A DNA stretch of 64,000 nt from Acidimicrobiia bacterium (lineage in GTDB: Bacteria; Actinomycetota; Acidimicrobiia; Spongiisociales; UBA11373), in assembly GCA_040902765.1 (NCBI GenBank), contig JBBDWO010000002.1, positions 62,001 through 126,000 of the forward strand, read 5' to 3'. Every line of letters begins with the position of its first letter. The first letter of the stretch is position 1. Both the position numbers and the translations under genes were made by a program. The notes below the pieces were generated by a model. The model saw only the letters and a program-made list of their open reading frames with translations. It was not told where the DNA came from and did no database searches. This document shows, in pieces, positions 53,433 through 61,564 of this stretch.

Positions 53433-54731
53433 TTGGCTAACAACACATCCCCCCGGCCCCGCAAGAGGGAAGGACCGGTCGATTACCGGTCTGCCCGCCT
53501 TGCCTTCCAGCGCTCCCGCGCTGCGATGGCGTTCGCCCTCCTCGGCGTCGCCGCCTTCGGCATCGTGCGCCAGGTCCCGGGCAGTGTTCTCAAGGCTTTG
53601 GTCATCGGGTTCGTGGTTGTCGACGCCCTGGTTCGGGCCCACAGCAAAGGTGGCCCGCTGACTCCGCTGGCGGTAGATGCCCTGGCCGCAGGAGCGGTCC
53701 TCGGTGTGGGCACCCAGGGTGGCATCGCCTTGGTCGCCTTCGGCGCCTACGCCGTCGCCGCCGCCATCACCTTCACCGGCATCCGCGGCCTCCTCGTCGT
53801 CGGCGTGGCGTCGGCGGTCGGTGTCGCCATCCGCTTCGCCATCGGCACCGCAGCGGTGATCACGCCAACGACCACCGCGATCCAGTGGACGGAGGCGTCA
53901 CTCTGCCTCGGAGCCCTGGCGCTGACCCTCATGGCAGGCACCCGCCGCATGGAGGCGGCCCGTGCCCGCCAGCAGGCGGTGATCAACGCCGAGCGCCGCG
54001 CATCGGAGATGAAGAACGAGTTCGTGGCCATGGTCACCCACGAACTGCGCACGCCACTCACCACCATCGCCGGGTTCGCCATGACCATGAAGGACGGATG
54101 GCGTGACCTGGACCCAGACGAGGTCGATGAATTCCTGCGCATCGTCGTCGGTGAGGCCGAGCACCTGGGCAACCTCGTGGAAGACGTCCTCGCCATCCCG
54201 CGCCTGGAAGCGGGAAACCTGCTGCTCGACGCCACCGACTTCCAACTGCGTCCGGCGGTCTACAAGATCGTCGACCTCCTGTACCCGGCCGGCGGCGAAC
54301 GGTCGGCTGCGGTGACCATCGGCGGCAACGTCAACGTCTGTGCCGATCCGAACCGGGTCGAGCAGGTGCTGCGCAACCTCCTGGAGAACGCCCGTAAGTA
54401 CGGTGGCGACCAGGTGAGCATCGAAGCGACACCGACCGGCGACGACTATCAGATCGTCATCGCCGACAACGGCTTCGGTGTCTCGGTGGAGGACCGCGAC
54501 CGGATCTTCGGAACTTTCGAACAGGCGCGACAGGGACACTCCCGAACCCAGTCGGGATTCGGGCTCGGGTTGGCGGTGGCGAAGCACCTGATCGAGGCGA
54601 TGGGTGGGCGGATCTGGTACGAGCCGGGATTCCCAGTCGGCGCTCGATTCTGCTTCACCCTCCCACGGGCCGTCGCCGACGCCGAGCCGCAGCCACAAGC
54701 GGCGAGCGGCAAGGAGTCGTCCGACGCGTAG
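53433..54731 (+). CDS. Membrane sensor histidine kinase (orphan)
   Basis: 432 residues from TTG 53433, preceded by AGGGGA; a later ATG at 53526 is an alternative. Five or six membrane segments about 30-170 with almost no extracellular loops, HisKA with MVTHELRTPLTTIAG (phospho-His about residue 202), and HATPase_c: NLLENARKYGG, IADNGFGVS, FGLGLAVAKHLIEAMGG. No response regulator is adjacent. The loopless membrane part suggests sensing within or near the membrane. Confidence 0.9.
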   Translation: MANNTSPRPRKREGPVDYRSARLAFQRSRAAMAFALLGVAAFGIVRQVPGSVLKALVIGFVVVDALVRAHSKGGPLTPLAVDALAAGAVLGVGTQGGIALVAFGAYAVAAAITFTGIRGLLVVGVASAVGVAIRFAIGTAAVITPTTTAIQWTEASLCLGALALTLMAGTRRMEAARARQQAVINAERRASEMKNEFVAMVTHELRTPLTTIAGFAMTMKDGWRDLDPDEVDEFLRIVVGEAEHLGNLVEDVLAIPRLEAGNLLLDATDFQLRPAVYKIVDLLYPAGGERSAAVTIGGNVNVCADPNRVEQVLRNLLENARKYGGDQVSIEATPTGDDYQIVIADNGFGVSVEDRDRIFGTFEQARQGHSRTQSGFGLGLAVAKHLIEAMGGRIWYEPGFPVGARFCFTLPRAVADAEPQPQAASGKESSDA

Positions 54732-54734
54732 GGG

Positions 54735-54953
54735 TCAGGTGGGTGGCGCCGGAGACCGCCGCAGACCGTCGATCTCGTCGGCGAACGGCGAGGTCACCTC
54801 TCGGGGACGGCCCGACATCACCCAGGCGCTCTGAACCGGTCGAGGTGCTGGCACCGACCGCGTCGCGGTCAGCTCCTCCTCGAAGACGGCGAGGGCGGCG
54901 AGCACCGCAGCGGCCTCGAGGGAGCCCACCCCACCGTCGAAGTCGAAACTCAT
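54735..54953 (-). CDS. Small protein, likely acyl-CoA carboxylase epsilon-type
   Basis: 72 residues, overlapping the epimerase start by 4 bp. A hydrophobic helix LEAAAVLAALAVFEEELTA, then SAWVMSGRPREV. Acyl-CoA carboxylase epsilon subunits and the small partners of methylmalonyl/propionyl-CoA decarboxylases share this pattern (helix followed by 'SxWxxxGR'). Inference from pattern plus coupling to methylmalonyl-CoA epimerase; no carboxylase alpha/beta genes are in the window. Confidence 0.55.
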   Translation of the reverse strand: MSFDFDGGVGSLEAAAVLAALAVFEEELTATRSVPAPRPVQSAWVMSGRPREVTSPFADEIDGLRRSPAPPT

Positions 54954-55357
54954 GCGCTCACCTCCACGAGCTCGACGAGAGTACCGCCGAACGCATGGGG
55001 ATGGACGAAGGCGATCCGATGCCCGCCGCCACCGACGCGCGGCTGCTCGTCGACCAGCTCGGCTCCCTGGGAACGGAGGTCGTCGAGAGCCCCGTCGATG
55101 TCGGCCACCTGAATCGCCACGTGGTGGAGTCCCTCACCGCGCTTGGCGACGAAGCGCCCGACGGGACCGTCAGGCGAGAGCGGCATCAGGAGCTGAAGAT
55201 ACGAGCCGCCCAGCGGGATCATGGCCTCCTCGACATCCTGACTCTGCACAATCTCGCGATACAGCGGTTCCACGCCAAAGAAGGCGCGAAACCGCTCGAT
55301 CGCCGCATCGAGATCTCGCACAGCAATTGCGGTGTGGTGCAGATTGAGAGGGAGCAT
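54950..55357 (-). CDS. mce: Methylmalonyl-CoA epimerase
   Basis: 135 residues. VOC fold: LHHTAIAVRDLDAAIERF (metal His), DVEEAMIPLGGSYLQLLMPL, GLHHVAIQVADIDGALDDL (metal His and Glu partner), RIAFVHPHAFGGTLVELVE (final Glu). Interconverts (S)- and (R)-methylmalonyl-CoA in propionate metabolism. Its product link is the small gene downstream. Upstream lies the longest heptad array and then the divergent thiolase gene. Confidence 0.92.
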   Translation of the reverse strand: MLPLNLHHTAIAVRDLDAAIERFRAFFGVEPLYREIVQSQDVEEAMIPLGGSYLQLLMPLSPDGPVGRFVAKRGEGLHHVAIQVADIDGALDDLRSQGAELVDEQPRVGGGGHRIAFVHPHAFGGTLVELVEVSA

Positions 55358-55368
55358 GGGGAAAGGAG

Positions 55369-55473
55369 GCTACCGGCTACCGGCTACCGGCTGCCCGGAT
55401 GACGGGTGACGGGTGACGGGCAACAGGCAACAGGCAACAGGTCACGGGAAACTGGCCACCGGCAACCGGTAAC
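55369..55473. repeat. Longest heptad array: 15 units in phase
   Basis: Fifteen contiguous 7-bp units in exact phase without an indel. It begins with GCTACCG three times and changes through GGGTGAC, GGGCAAC and AGGCAAC to CGGCAAC and CGGTAAC. Most units fit NGGNNAC. It occupies almost the whole gap between the epimerase start and the thiolase ATG at 55482, so it is in the promoter region of both genes. Confidence 0.9.
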
Positions 55474-55481
55474 GTCTCCTC

Positions 55482-56651
55482 ATGCCCACTGTCATCGCTT
55501 CGGCCGTTCGCACACCGATCGGACGCTTTGGGGGAGCCTTCAAGGACATGAGCGCCGTCGACCTCGGCAGCGCTGCCATCGCCGCCGCGCTGGACCGCTC
55601 CGGGGTGGATCCGGCACGGCTCGACGAGGTCCTGTTCGGACACGTCCTCCAGGCCGGTGCGGGTCAGATCACCTCGCGTCAGGCAGCGGTCGGCGCCGGG
55701 GTTCCGATGACCGTGCCCGCCACGACCATCAACAAGGTGTGCCTGAGCGGCATGTCGGCGATCGCCATCGCCGATCGCGCCATCCGACTCGGCGAGGCAT
55801 CCCTCGCCGTCGCCGGCGGGATGGAGTCGATGAGTACTGCCCCATATGTGCTGCCGACCGCCCGGTGGGGAGCCCGCATGGGTGACACCACCCTCGTCGA
55901 CGTGATGACCCACGACGGCCTGTGGTGTGCCTTCGACAAATGCACCATGGGCGAGTCGTCCGACCTCCGCAACGCTACCCTCGGCATCGGGCGCGAGGAG
56001 CAGGACGAGTGGTCGGCGGCCAGCCACGCCCGGGCCGCCGCCGCCGACACCACCGCCGAGGTCGTCCCGGTTCAGGTCCCCCAGCGCAGGGGCGACCCGG
56101 TGACCGTCACCAACGACGAGGGGATCCGCCAGGAGGCCAACCTCACCTCGCTGAGCGCCCTCCGGCCGGCCTTCGCCCCCGACGGCTCCATCACGGCCGG
56201 CAACGCCTCACAGATCTCCGACGGGGCCGCGGCTCTGGTACTCGCCGACGCCGATGCGGCCGCCGCCGCCGATCTCCCGATACTGGCCAGGGTGATTGCG
56301 TACGGTCAGGTGGCGGGCCCGGACGCGACCCTGCACGAGCGACCTGCCGAGGCGATCCAGGTGGCGCTCAAGAGGGCGGGGATGGCGGTCTCGGACCTCG
56401 ATCTCGTCGAGATCAACGAGGCGTTCGCCGCCGTCGCTCTATGGTCGACGCGCCTGCTTGGGCTCGACCACGACCGGGTCAACGTCCACGGAGGTGCCGT
56501 CGCTCTCGGCCATCCGCTCGGAGCGACCGGCGCCCGCATCGTGGTCACGCTCATCAACGCATTGCGCCTCAGAGGTGGCGGCGTCGGCGTCGCCGCGCTG
56601 TGCGGTGGCGGGGGCCAGGGCGATGCGCTCGTGGTCGAGGTCGCCGGATGA
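55482..56651 (+). CDS. Acetyl-CoA C-acetyltransferase (thiolase)
   Basis: 389 residues. Nucleophilic Cys in NKVCLSGM (about residue 87), VAGGMESMSTAPY, NEAFAAV, GHPLGATG histidine, and the C-terminal catalytic Cys in ALCGGGGQGDA. Biosynthetic/degradative type II thiolase. The thiolase overlaps glpX by 4 bp (ATGA). Confidence 0.93.
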   Translation: MPTVIASAVRTPIGRFGGAFKDMSAVDLGSAAIAAALDRSGVDPARLDEVLFGHVLQAGAGQITSRQAAVGAGVPMTVPATTINKVCLSGMSAIAIADRAIRLGEASLAVAGGMESMSTAPYVLPTARWGARMGDTTLVDVMTHDGLWCAFDKCTMGESSDLRNATLGIGREEQDEWSAASHARAAAADTTAEVVPVQVPQRRGDPVTVTNDEGIRQEANLTSLSALRPAFAPDGSITAGNASQISDGAAALVLADADAAAAADLPILARVIAYGQVAGPDATLHERPAEAIQVALKRAGMAVSDLDLVEINEAFAAVALWSTRLLGLDHDRVNVHGGAVALGHPLGATGARIVVTLINALRLRGGGVGVAALCGGGGQGDALVVEVAG

Positions 56652-57661
56652 CCGATCTCCCCGCCGACAGGAATCTCGCCCTCGATCTGGCCAGGGTCAC
56701 CGAGGCCGCGGCGATGGCCTCTGCCCGGTACCAGGGGCGCGGCGACAAGGAGCGGGTCGACCAGGCTGCCGTCGACGCAATGCGCGCCGTCCTCGAGACC
56801 GTCGACATGGACGGTGTGGTCGTCATCGGCGAGGGTGAGAAGGACCACGCCCCGATGCTCTACAACGGCGAGCGAATCGGCAACGGAAACCCACCGCAGG
56901 TGGACATCGCCGTCGACCCGGTGGACGGCACCGAACTCACCGCCAACGGCGGACCGGGGGCACTGGCAGTGATGGCACTGGCCGAGCGCGGAACGATGTA
57001 TGCCCCGGGACAACTCGTATACATGGACAAGATCGCGGTAGGTGAGGAAGCCAGGGGGTCCATCGACCTCGAGGCACCGGTCGAGGAGAACCTGCGAAGC
57101 ATCGCCCGGGCACTCGGGAAGGACGTCGACGACCTGACCGCCATCATCCTCGACCGGCCTCGCAACGAACGGCACATCGCGGCCGTCCGTGCCGCCGGGG
57201 CACGCATCCGGCTGATCCCGGACGGAGACATCTCCGCGGCTACCGCCACTGCCTTCCCCGAGTCGGGGATCGACGTGCTCCTCGGCATCGGCGGATCCCC
57301 CGAGGCAGTCATCGCCGCTTGCGCGCTCGTGTGCATGGGGGGCGAGATGCAGTGCCGGCTGTGGCCCCGGGACGACTCGGAGCGTCGCTACGCCGCCGAG
57401 GCCGGGCTCGACCTCGATGAGATCATCGACCTGCGGGGCCTCGTGTCGGGAGAGGACGTGTTCTTCGCCGCCACCGGCGTCACCGATGGCGAACTCCTCG
57501 ACGGCGTTCGTTACACCCCGGGGGGTGCCCGCACGCACAGTGTGGTGATGCGGTCGAAGACGGGGACGATCCGCTTCATGGAGGCAGAGCACCGTTTCGA
57601 TCGGCTCGGCGAGGTGACCAGCGCCTACGAGCCGATCATCGACTCGATCCAGTCGTCGTAG
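56648..57661 (+). CDS. glpX: Class II fructose-1,6-bisphosphatase
   Basis: 337 residues, ATG 56648. GlpX landmarks: GRGDKERVDQAAVDAMR, VVIGEGEKDHAPMLYNGE, AVDPVDGTELTANGG (metal site), MDKIAVGE, IPDGDISAATATAFP and GIGGSPEAVIAACAL. Gluconeogenic enzyme, the usual form in actinobacteria. Translation likely coupled to the thiolase. Converges with the glycosyltransferase, sharing 37 bp at the 3' ends. Confidence 0.95.
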   Translation: MTDLPADRNLALDLARVTEAAAMASARYQGRGDKERVDQAAVDAMRAVLETVDMDGVVVIGEGEKDHAPMLYNGERIGNGNPPQVDIAVDPVDGTELTANGGPGALAVMALAERGTMYAPGQLVYMDKIAVGEEARGSIDLEAPVEENLRSIARALGKDVDDLTAIILDRPRNERHIAAVRAAGARIRLIPDGDISAATATAFPESGIDVLLGIGGSPEAVIAACALVCMGGEMQCRLWPRDDSERRYAAEAGLDLDEIIDLRGLVSGEDVFFAATGVTDGELLDGVRYTPGGARTHSVVMRSKTGTIRFMEAEHRFDRLGEVTSAYEPIIDSIQSS

Positions 57662-58737
57662 CGCGGGGCCACCTCTCCCCAGTCGAACCGGCCGGTGATC
57701 GCGCGCAGCCCCTCGGCGACGCGTCGGGTGCCTTCGATGTCCTCCACCGCCGCCCTCAAGAGCTCGACGGCGTGAGCGGGCCCCCGATACAACGCGCGGT
57801 CATGGAGTTCGATCGGGACGCGCTCGGGGTACACCAGGCGGTCGGGGAGCACCGGGAAGGCCCCGGCATGCATCGCCTCGACCACCGACACCCCGAAGAA
57901 CTCCTGATGGGCCGTGCTGACCACGATGTCGGCGGTGACGAGCAGCCGGTCGTACTCGTCGCGGGTGAGGAACCGGTCGACGACGACCCGATCGCCGAGT
58001 CGGTCGATGAGTGGGCGGTACTCGTCGCCCTGGCCGACGAACCGTTCGCCGGCGAGCGCCACGCGATAGTCGACGCTCTCTGCAAGATCGAGACACAGGT
58101 CGAGGAACGCCTCGGGAGCCTTGTCGGGGTCCCAGCGGTGGTTCCACACCAGCAGTGGCGGCGACCCGTGGTCCGGACGGTGGGAGTCGAGCCGCCTCAG
58201 GTCGATTCCCACCGGGAGCACCTCCGACCTGGCTGCCACCGATTCGATGAGGTGATGCTGGCGTCGGTCGGGGAAGGAGTTGAGGAACCCGGGCAGGGCG
58301 GCGAACAGCGAGTCCCGGTGGAACGCCGAGTTGAAGGCCACCCGATCGGCAGCGAGCAGCGAAGTCCAGGCGATCAACCCGAGTCGCTGCTCCGTGGTGG
58401 TCCGACCGCTCGTCGGGTAGGTGATCTGGTTCTCGTGCAGGTAGAGCCCGCACGGCGCATCGACCTGGCGGCGAACCAGCCCGAGGAGCCCGGCCACGTC
58501 GGTCATCGAGGTGGCGAGGATCGCGTCCGGCGCCCCGTGCTCGGCGATGTGATCGACCACGGCCTCGGCGAGGGTGGGCGCCGAGCCACTCAGCCGCCAC
58601 TTCCAGAACTGCCCCTCGTGACTGACGATGTGCACCCGGTGGCGAGAGGCGGCGGCATAGCCCGACGCCCACTGGGCGTGCGATCCCGAGTGATACGGAG
58701 AGACGAGCAGGACCGAACGGCCCGACGACTCGGTCAC
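57625..58737 (-). CDS. tRNA-queuosine alpha-mannosyltransferase-like (DUF3524/GTDC1 family)
   Basis: 370 residues. The N-terminal [20 protein letters not shown] and [19 protein letters not shown] segments are the DUF3524 hallmark (S-G-S-H-x-x-W; F-W-K-W-R), followed by [13 protein letters not shown]. The C-terminal half is a GT-B fold with [22 protein letters not shown]. Human GTDC1/QTMAN adds mannose to queuosine in tRNA-Asp. Expected substrate here is Q-tRNA-Asp; tRNA-Asp(GTC) is at 14384. No queuosine synthesis gene is in the window. Overlaps recR by 4 bp. Confidence 0.85.
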   Translation of the reverse strand: MTESSGRSVLLVSPYHSGSHAQWASGYAAASRHRVHIVSHEGQFWKWRLSGSAPTLAEAVVDHIAEHGAPDAILATSMTDVAGLLGLVRRQVDAPCGLYLHENQITYPTSGRTTTEQRLGLIAWTSLLAADRVAFNSAFHRDSLFAALPGFLNSFPDRRQHHLIESVAARSEVLPVGIDLRRLDSHRPDHGSPPLLVWNHRWDPDKAPEAFLDLCLDLAESVDYRVALAGERFVGQGDEYRPLIDRLGDRVVVDRFLTRDEYDRLLVTADIVVSTAHQEFFGVSVVEAMHAGAFPVLPDRLVYPERVPIELHDRALYRGPAHAVELLRAAVEDIEGTRRVAEGLRAITGRFDWGEVAPRYDDWIESMIGS

Positions 58738-59327
58738 ATCTCGCGACGACCGCTGAGTGCCCTTCCGAGTGTGATCTCGTCGGCGTAGTCGAGGTCGCCG
58801 CCGACGGGAAGGCCGGCGGCGAGCCGGGTCACCAGGACACCGAGCGGCTTGAGCAGCTTGGCCAGGTAGAGGGCGGTGGTGTCACCCTCCACGGTCGGAT
58901 TGGTGGCGACGATCACCTCCTTGACCTCCTCCTGCTCGATCCGTGCCACCAACTCGCGGACCTTGAGCTGCTCGGGACCAACGCCCTCGATCGGCGAGAT
59001 AGCGCCGCCGAGGACGTGATACCGACCCCGGAACTCCTGGGTGCGCTCCACGACGACAATGTCCTGGGCGCGCTCGACGACGCATATTCCGGAGGTGTCG
59101 CGACGCGGGTCACGACAGATGGTGCACTCCTCGACGTCGGTGACGTTGAAGCATCGGGAGCACGGCCGCACCGTCTCTCGCATCGAGACGACCGCTTCGG
59201 CGAGGCGGCGAGCGTCGGCCTCCTCCGTATTGAGGAGATGGAAGGCGAGCCGCTGCGCCGACCGCTGGCCGATGCCGGGTAGTCGCGCCAGCTCGTCGAT
59301 GAGTCGCTGCACCGGAGCCTCGAACAT
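58734..59327 (-). CDS. recR: Recombination mediator RecR
   Basis: 197 residues. Helix-hairpin-helix [17 protein letters not shown], four-cysteine zinc finger [16 protein letters not shown], Toprim domain with [13 protein letters not shown] and [15 protein letters not shown], Walker-like terminal region [15 protein letters not shown]. Loads RecA on gapped DNA with RecF/RecO. Located downstream of dnaX as in many bacteria, with a repeat-filled gap of 322 bp in between. Confidence 0.96.
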   Translation of the reverse strand: MFEAPVQRLIDELARLPGIGQRSAQRLAFHLLNTEEADARRLAEAVVSMRETVRPCSRCFNVTDVEECTICRDPRRDTSGICVVERAQDIVVVERTQEFRGRYHVLGGAISPIEGVGPEQLKVRELVARIEQEEVKEVIVATNPTVEGDTTALYLAKLLKPLGVLVTRLAAGLPVGGDLDYADEITLGRALSGRREM

Positions 59328-59372
59328 TCCGGTCAGGGTACTTCAGAGCCAATAGCTCAGAGCAGACATAAG

Positions 59373-59626
59373 TACTTGGTATTTGGTACTTGGACACCGC
59401 GCGGATCAGGGCCGGCCCGTTCTGACTCTCCTCCCCCGCAGGGGGAGGTGGCAGCGGCCGGAGGCCGATGACGGAGGGGGAGGCCAAACGCGTCGCGAGG
59501 CCCACGTAGGACCACCCTCCCCCCTCCCCTCCGGTCGCTGCGCTCCCTACGGGACTCCCCCCTTCGGGGGGAGAAAGTTTTCCCGCCCATACCCACCCGC
59601 ACTCGCGCCGGCTACCAAATACCAAG
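59373..59626. repeat. Heptad arrays flanking hairpin element D
   Basis: TACTTGG, TATTTGG, TACTTGG (59373-59393) on one side and TACCAAA, TACCAAG (59613-59626) on the other, in inverted orientation, with the GC-rich element between. The 322-bp gap 59328-59649 holds no gene that I can see. Confidence 0.7.
59425..59577 (+). repeat. Hairpin element, full copy D
   Basis: ACTCTC end, CTCCCCC GCA GGGGGAG hairpin, GCGGCCGGAGGCC region, GACGGAGGGGGAGGCC, core AACGCGTCGCGAGGCCCACG, then CCCTCCCCC block, GGTCGCTGCG region and a final CTCCCCCCTTCGGGGGGAG hairpin. Same order and orientation as copy B2. Confidence 0.75.
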
Positions 59627-59649
59627 TACGGCGCCGGAGGCGCCTGCTA

Positions 59650-61401
59650 CTACTCGACCACTTCGCCGCCGAGGAGGTCGAGCACTAAGGCCGTGGGGTC
59701 GATGGCTCCTTCATCGGACTCCACGAGGTCGCCTTTGTCGGGGGCCCGCTCCTCGACCGTCGGTACGACCGGTGCCGCTGCCGGGGCATTGCCATCGGCC
59801 TCGTAGGTGAACCCCACCTTGCCACCGGCGACCTCGGCGAGCGCGGCGGTCACGACATCGGCAAGGCCACGGTCCTCGATCAGCTGGTCACGATGGAACG
59901 GGCCGGGCACCGTGATCACGAGCTTCGAGCCGTCCACTCGCACGGGCCTGGCGTCGCGAAAGACGGCGAAGCGCCGCGGCCCCGCCGCCTCCCGCACCCG
60001 GGTGACCACCATCGGCCACTTCTCGATGAACGCGGCCAGGTCCAGATCCGTCGCCGGTGCCGCCTCGGGCTCGGCAGACGGCGCCGCGTCGACCAGGTCT
60101 TCAGCGGCCTCGGACCCGTCATCGTCCGCGGCGACTTCCGAGACCTCGGCCTCCGCGGGACTCGCAATCGGCTCAGCGTCGGACCCGGACACAGCCGCTG
60201 CGGAGGGCTTGGGTCGGTCCGGTTGCACCGTCGGCGGAACACCGCGCTTCACTCTCTCCTCGAGACGGTCCAGTCTGCTGATCAAGGACGGAACGTCAGG
60301 GGACGTCTCCGGACGGCTCATCTTGAGGAGAGTGAGTTCGACGATCAGGCGTTCCTCACGGCCGTCGCGCAGATCCGACAGGGCGGCGCCGAGCAGGTCG
60401 ATGCAGCGGAGCACGTCGGCGGCACCGACCTTCGTAGACAGCGATCGCCACTCGGCGACGACGTCGGCAGGCTCGTCGACGATCTCCTCGACGTTCGGGG
60501 CGTACTGGACCAGGAAGAGCCCCCGGAACTGCTCGAGCAGCTCGGCGGTGAATCTCCGCAGGTCCGCACCCACCGAGGCGACCTCCGACACGAGGGTCAG
60601 CGCGGCCGCCGCGTCCTGAGCCGCCACCGCGGCCACGACGCGACCGAACACCTCCGAGTCGGCGAGACCCAGCGCTCGTGCCACCTTCTTCGGCGCGACC
60701 GCGCCCTCGCCCATGGCGGCTACCTGCTCCAGCAGGCTCAACGCATCTCGGGCGCTGCCCGTGGCATGACGAACGATCAGGGCGAGACCGTCCGTGGACG
60801 CCTCTATCCCCTCGGCGCCGGCGACTGCCGCCAGATGGGTGACCAGCGCCTCCGACCCGATGGCGTGGAAGTCGAACCGCTGTGCTCGGCTCCGAATCGT
60901 GTCGGGGAGCTTGTACGGCTCGGTGGTGGCCAGGACGAAGTGGGCGTGCTCGGGCGGCTCCTCGAGTGTCTTGAGCAGCGCGTTCGACGCGGCTCGCGAC
61001 AGCATGTGCGCCTCGTCCAGGATGTAGACCCGTCGCGCCCCCCCGACACTCGCCACAGTGCCGACGTTGACCCGGATCTCGCGTACGTCCTCGACCTTGT
61101 TGTGTGAGGCCGCGTCGAGCTCGACCACATCCATCGACGTGCCGGCGGTGATGCTCACGCAGGAGTTGCACACGTTGCAGGGCTCACCGCCGGGCTGGAG
61201 ATCGGCACAGTTGATCGCCTTGGCGAGGATGCGGGCCGTCGTCGTCTTCCCGGTGCCCCGCGGCCCAGCGAACAGGTAGGCGTGGGCGACCTTGCCGGCG
61301 ATGACCTCCCCGGCGAGCGTCTCGGTGACGTGAGCCTGGCCGACGACCTCGGAGAAGAGCTGGGGTCGGTACTTGCGGTACAACGCCTGATAGTCGCTCA
61401 C
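59650..61401 (-). CDS. dnaX: DNA polymerase III subunit gamma/tau
   Basis: 583 residues. Walker A AGPRGTGKTTTARIL (about 45-59), zinc module CADLQPGGEPCNVCNSC, DEAHMLSRAASNALLKTLEEPP (Walker B), sensor-1 LATTEPYKLPDTIRSR, then collar domain and an acidic Ala/Glu/Asp-rich linker and C-terminal domain. The clamp loader motor of the replisome. Upstream (61402-61564) is a heptad array and the SBP promoter. Confidence 0.96.
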   Translation of the reverse strand: MSDYQALYRKYRPQLFSEVVGQAHVTETLAGEVIAGKVAHAYLFAGPRGTGKTTTARILAKAINCADLQPGGEPCNVCNSCVSITAGTSMDVVELDAASHNKVEDVREIRVNVGTVASVGGARRVYILDEAHMLSRAASNALLKTLEEPPEHAHFVLATTEPYKLPDTIRSRAQRFDFHAIGSEALVTHLAAVAGAEGIEASTDGLALIVRHATGSARDALSLLEQVAAMGEGAVAPKKVARALGLADSEVFGRVVAAVAAQDAAAALTLVSEVASVGADLRRFTAELLEQFRGLFLVQYAPNVEEIVDEPADVVAEWRSLSTKVGAADVLRCIDLLGAALSDLRDGREERLIVELTLLKMSRPETSPDVPSLISRLDRLEERVKRGVPPTVQPDRPKPSAAAVSGSDAEPIASPAEAEVSEVAADDDGSEAAEDLVDAAPSAEPEAAPATDLDLAAFIEKWPMVVTRVREAAGPRRFAVFRDARPVRVDGSKLVITVPGPFHRDQLIEDRGLADVVTAALAEVAGGKVGFTYEADGNAPAAAPVVPTVEERAPDKGDLVESDEGAIDPTALVLDLLGGEVVE

Positions 61402-61419
61402 GGCGCTGAGGGTACAGCG

Positions 61420-61510
61420 GGCAGGCGACAGACGGCAGACAGCAGAGCAAGCTCAACGCTCAACGCTGAACGCCAGAGGGCTGCCGGCTACCGGCTACCG
61501 GCTGCCTGGG
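61420..61510. repeat. Heptad array of 13 units upstream of dnaX
   Basis: Thirteen units in exact 7-bp phase. The unit sequence changes along the array from GGCAGAC-type through AACGCTC to ACCGGCT-type. It lies between the dnaX start and the divergent substrate-binding protein gene. Confidence 0.85.
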
Positions 61511-61564
61511 TAGTACCATCTGGCTCGTGCCTTCCGGCACATTCCCCTTTAGGAGAACACACAT

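Noticed and set aside
55369-55473. CRISPR array
   Set aside because: Units are contiguous 7-mers without spacers and no cas gene is present.
59328-59625. N-terminal extension of RecR
   Set aside because: The extension is in another frame and consists of repeat DNA; RecR begins at the standard [18 protein letters not shown].
59578-59649. Signal recognition particle RNA near dnaX
   Set aside because: Such RNAs often neighbour dnaX-recR, but no GGAAG/GNAR tetraloop hairpin was found.
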